The notes under the pieces were generated by a model, which saw only the letters and a program-made list of their open reading frames with translations, was not told the DNA's origin and ran no database searches. Made by a program: the position numbers and the translations under genes. This document shows positions 4,873 through 5,736 of a stretch of DNA of 5,736 bases, piece after piece; position 1 is the first letter of the stretch; the number at the start of each line of letters is the position of its first letter. Origin of the DNA: a bacterium (GTDB lineage: Bacteria > Chloroflexota > Limnocylindria > Limnocylindrales > Limnocylindraceae); NCBI GenBank assembly GCA_009919365.1, contig RGBZ01000054.1, forward strand, positions 1-5,736. Reading direction: 5' to 3'.

Positions 4873-5736
4873 CTACAGCGCAACGAGGACAGGCGCACCA
4901 AGCTGAGCGGTGAGCTTGTCGAGCGCCATGCCACGAAGACGCTCTGCGAGTCCTGGCTTCGCAGCCTCAGGTGGAAGCACGAAGATGCTGCCATCAAATC
5001 GGCGAGCCGCCTCGGCGAGTCCATCGGCACCAGCCTTCACGGGGAACCAGCCGCCCGCCTCTAGGCCAAGGAGTCGCGCCGCCTCAAGAAAGTTCACGAG
5101 CAGGCCTCGCCCTTCGCGTCGCGCAATGTCTTCGTTGAAGAGTCGCTCTGGTGATGGGCGATTAACGTCGTCGCCGCGCAGGTCCATGTACGGGTCGGTG
5201 AACCCTTCTGAGCTTCGATCAACGAGAACGATCGAGCGACCATCGCGCTTGGCGATGGCGGCGCCGGTGAGGAACGCGCGACGGTCATCGTTGCGGCCCA
5301 CGGCAATCACCACCGCACCCGGCCCAGCCTGCACATCGGGGGCGGCCGTCTTGTCGACGTCGGCAACGAGCGAGACCGTAGTTGGTGATGGTGCAGGGGG
5401 CGCCGCCTTCGGGATCGGCCGCGGCACGCCATCGAGCGCAGTGATCAGCAGTGCAACAACGCCCGGGTCGTCGCTGACGAAGCCCACGAATCGCTTCCCC
5501 TCCGCCGCAGCACCACCCACACCGAAGAGTGCAGGATCACCGATCTCGTAGCTAACGAACGCAAGCTGGTCAGGATCGTCGGAGGCGAGCACCCACTGGT
5601 TCGGGAGCTCGCGCGTGCTGTGCTGCAGCTCACGGTAGTCGAGTGGTGCAAGCCGTGGGTCGCTCGGCTTCGCGCCAGTGGCGAGCACCGTAATGCGCGT
5701 GCCTGCGGCCATGAGCGCCTCATATCGCGCAATCTC
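4873..5736 (-). CDS. Probable DICT sensory domain plus universal-stress-protein-like domain, C-terminal 287 residues
   Basis: The frame is open to the window's right edge, so the true start lies beyond it; the Met at 5712 is probably internal because EIARYEAL precedes it in frame and continues the same helix. Residues are counted from that Met. Up to about 95 the pattern fits a DICT domain, known from diguanylate cyclases and two-component sensors: RITVLATG at 6-13, LPNQWVLASDDPDQLAFVSYE around 36-56, and KRFVGFVSDDPGVV at 73-86, a strong match to the R-F-x-G-F-x-S-x-D-P-x-V-V end of DICT. A Pro/Ala linker follows at about 96-112. From 133 to 279 alternating strands and helices resemble a universal stress protein: VVIAVG, RSIVLVDRS, GWFPVKAG, RFDGSIFVLPPE, and a final GLAERLRGMALDKLT before APVLVAL. 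The usual Gly-rich nucleotide motif is degenerate. It converges with the Cys-rich gene across 61 bp. Domain calls are pattern recognition, not profile hits. Confidence 0.8.
   Translation of the reverse strand, partial: EIARYEALMAAGTRITVLATGAKPSDPRLAPLDYRELQHSTRELPNQWVLASDDPDQLAFVSYEIGDPALFGVGGAAAEGKRFVGFVSDDPGVVALLITALDGVPRPIPKAAPPAPSPTTVSLVADVDKTAAPDVQAGPGAVVIAVGRNDDRRAFLTGAAIAKRDGRSIVLVDRSSEGFTDPYMDLRGDDVNRPSPERLFNEDIARREGRGLLVNFLEAARLLGLEAGGWFPVKAGADGLAEAARRFDGSIFVLPPEAAKPGLAERLRGMALDKLTAQLGAPVLVAL

Noticed and set aside
4910..5551. Plus-strand frame of 213 codons opposite the DICT/Usp-like gene
   Set aside because: Ser/Arg/Pro/Ala-rich composition with no domain pattern; the minus-strand frame has a coherent alternation of strands and helices and recognisable motifs.

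Overview
The window is bacterial chromosomal DNA that is GC-rich (about 60% by eye), densely coding and uses GTG starts. It shows no insertion sequences, CRISPR arrays, tRNA or rRNA. The mix of an MMPL transporter, a DedA protein, a short Cys-rich protein of a type I associate mainly with Actinobacteria, and a DICT plus Usp-like protein fits an actinobacterium or a Chloroflexota-like lineage. This placement is inference and weak.

Left half (1 to 2932, minus strand): three tightly packed genes read right to left as one probable operon. They are a DedA-family inner-membrane protein, a YfcE/MJ0936-like metallophosphoesterase (6 nt after dedA), and an MMPL/RND-type exporter whose C-terminal half lies beyond position 1. 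The phosphoesterase stop codon sits inside the Shine-Dalgarno sequence of the exporter.

Centre (2933 to 4811, plus strand): a 41 to 47 bp divergent intergenic region leads into a small three-helix membrane protein of unknown function. Then comes a 52-bp gap that holds a hairpin with a T5 tract, overlapped by a possible 15-codon leader ORF. The stop of that ORF overlaps the start of an MFS_3/EntS-like efflux transporter (TAATG). A 54-residue Cys/His-rich protein with a strong ribosome binding site follows the transporter by 4 nt.

Right end (4873 to 5736, minus strand, convergent): the C-terminal 287 residues of a protein that looks like a DICT sensory domain joined by a Pro/Ala linker to a universal-stress-protein-like Rossmann domain. 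Its N-terminus lies outside the window.

Taken together the window is mostly membrane transport and envelope functions plus one probable signalling protein. The points most worth a second look are the leader-ORF/hairpin arrangement before the MFS gene, the DICT-Usp fusion, and the coupled Cys-rich microprotein.
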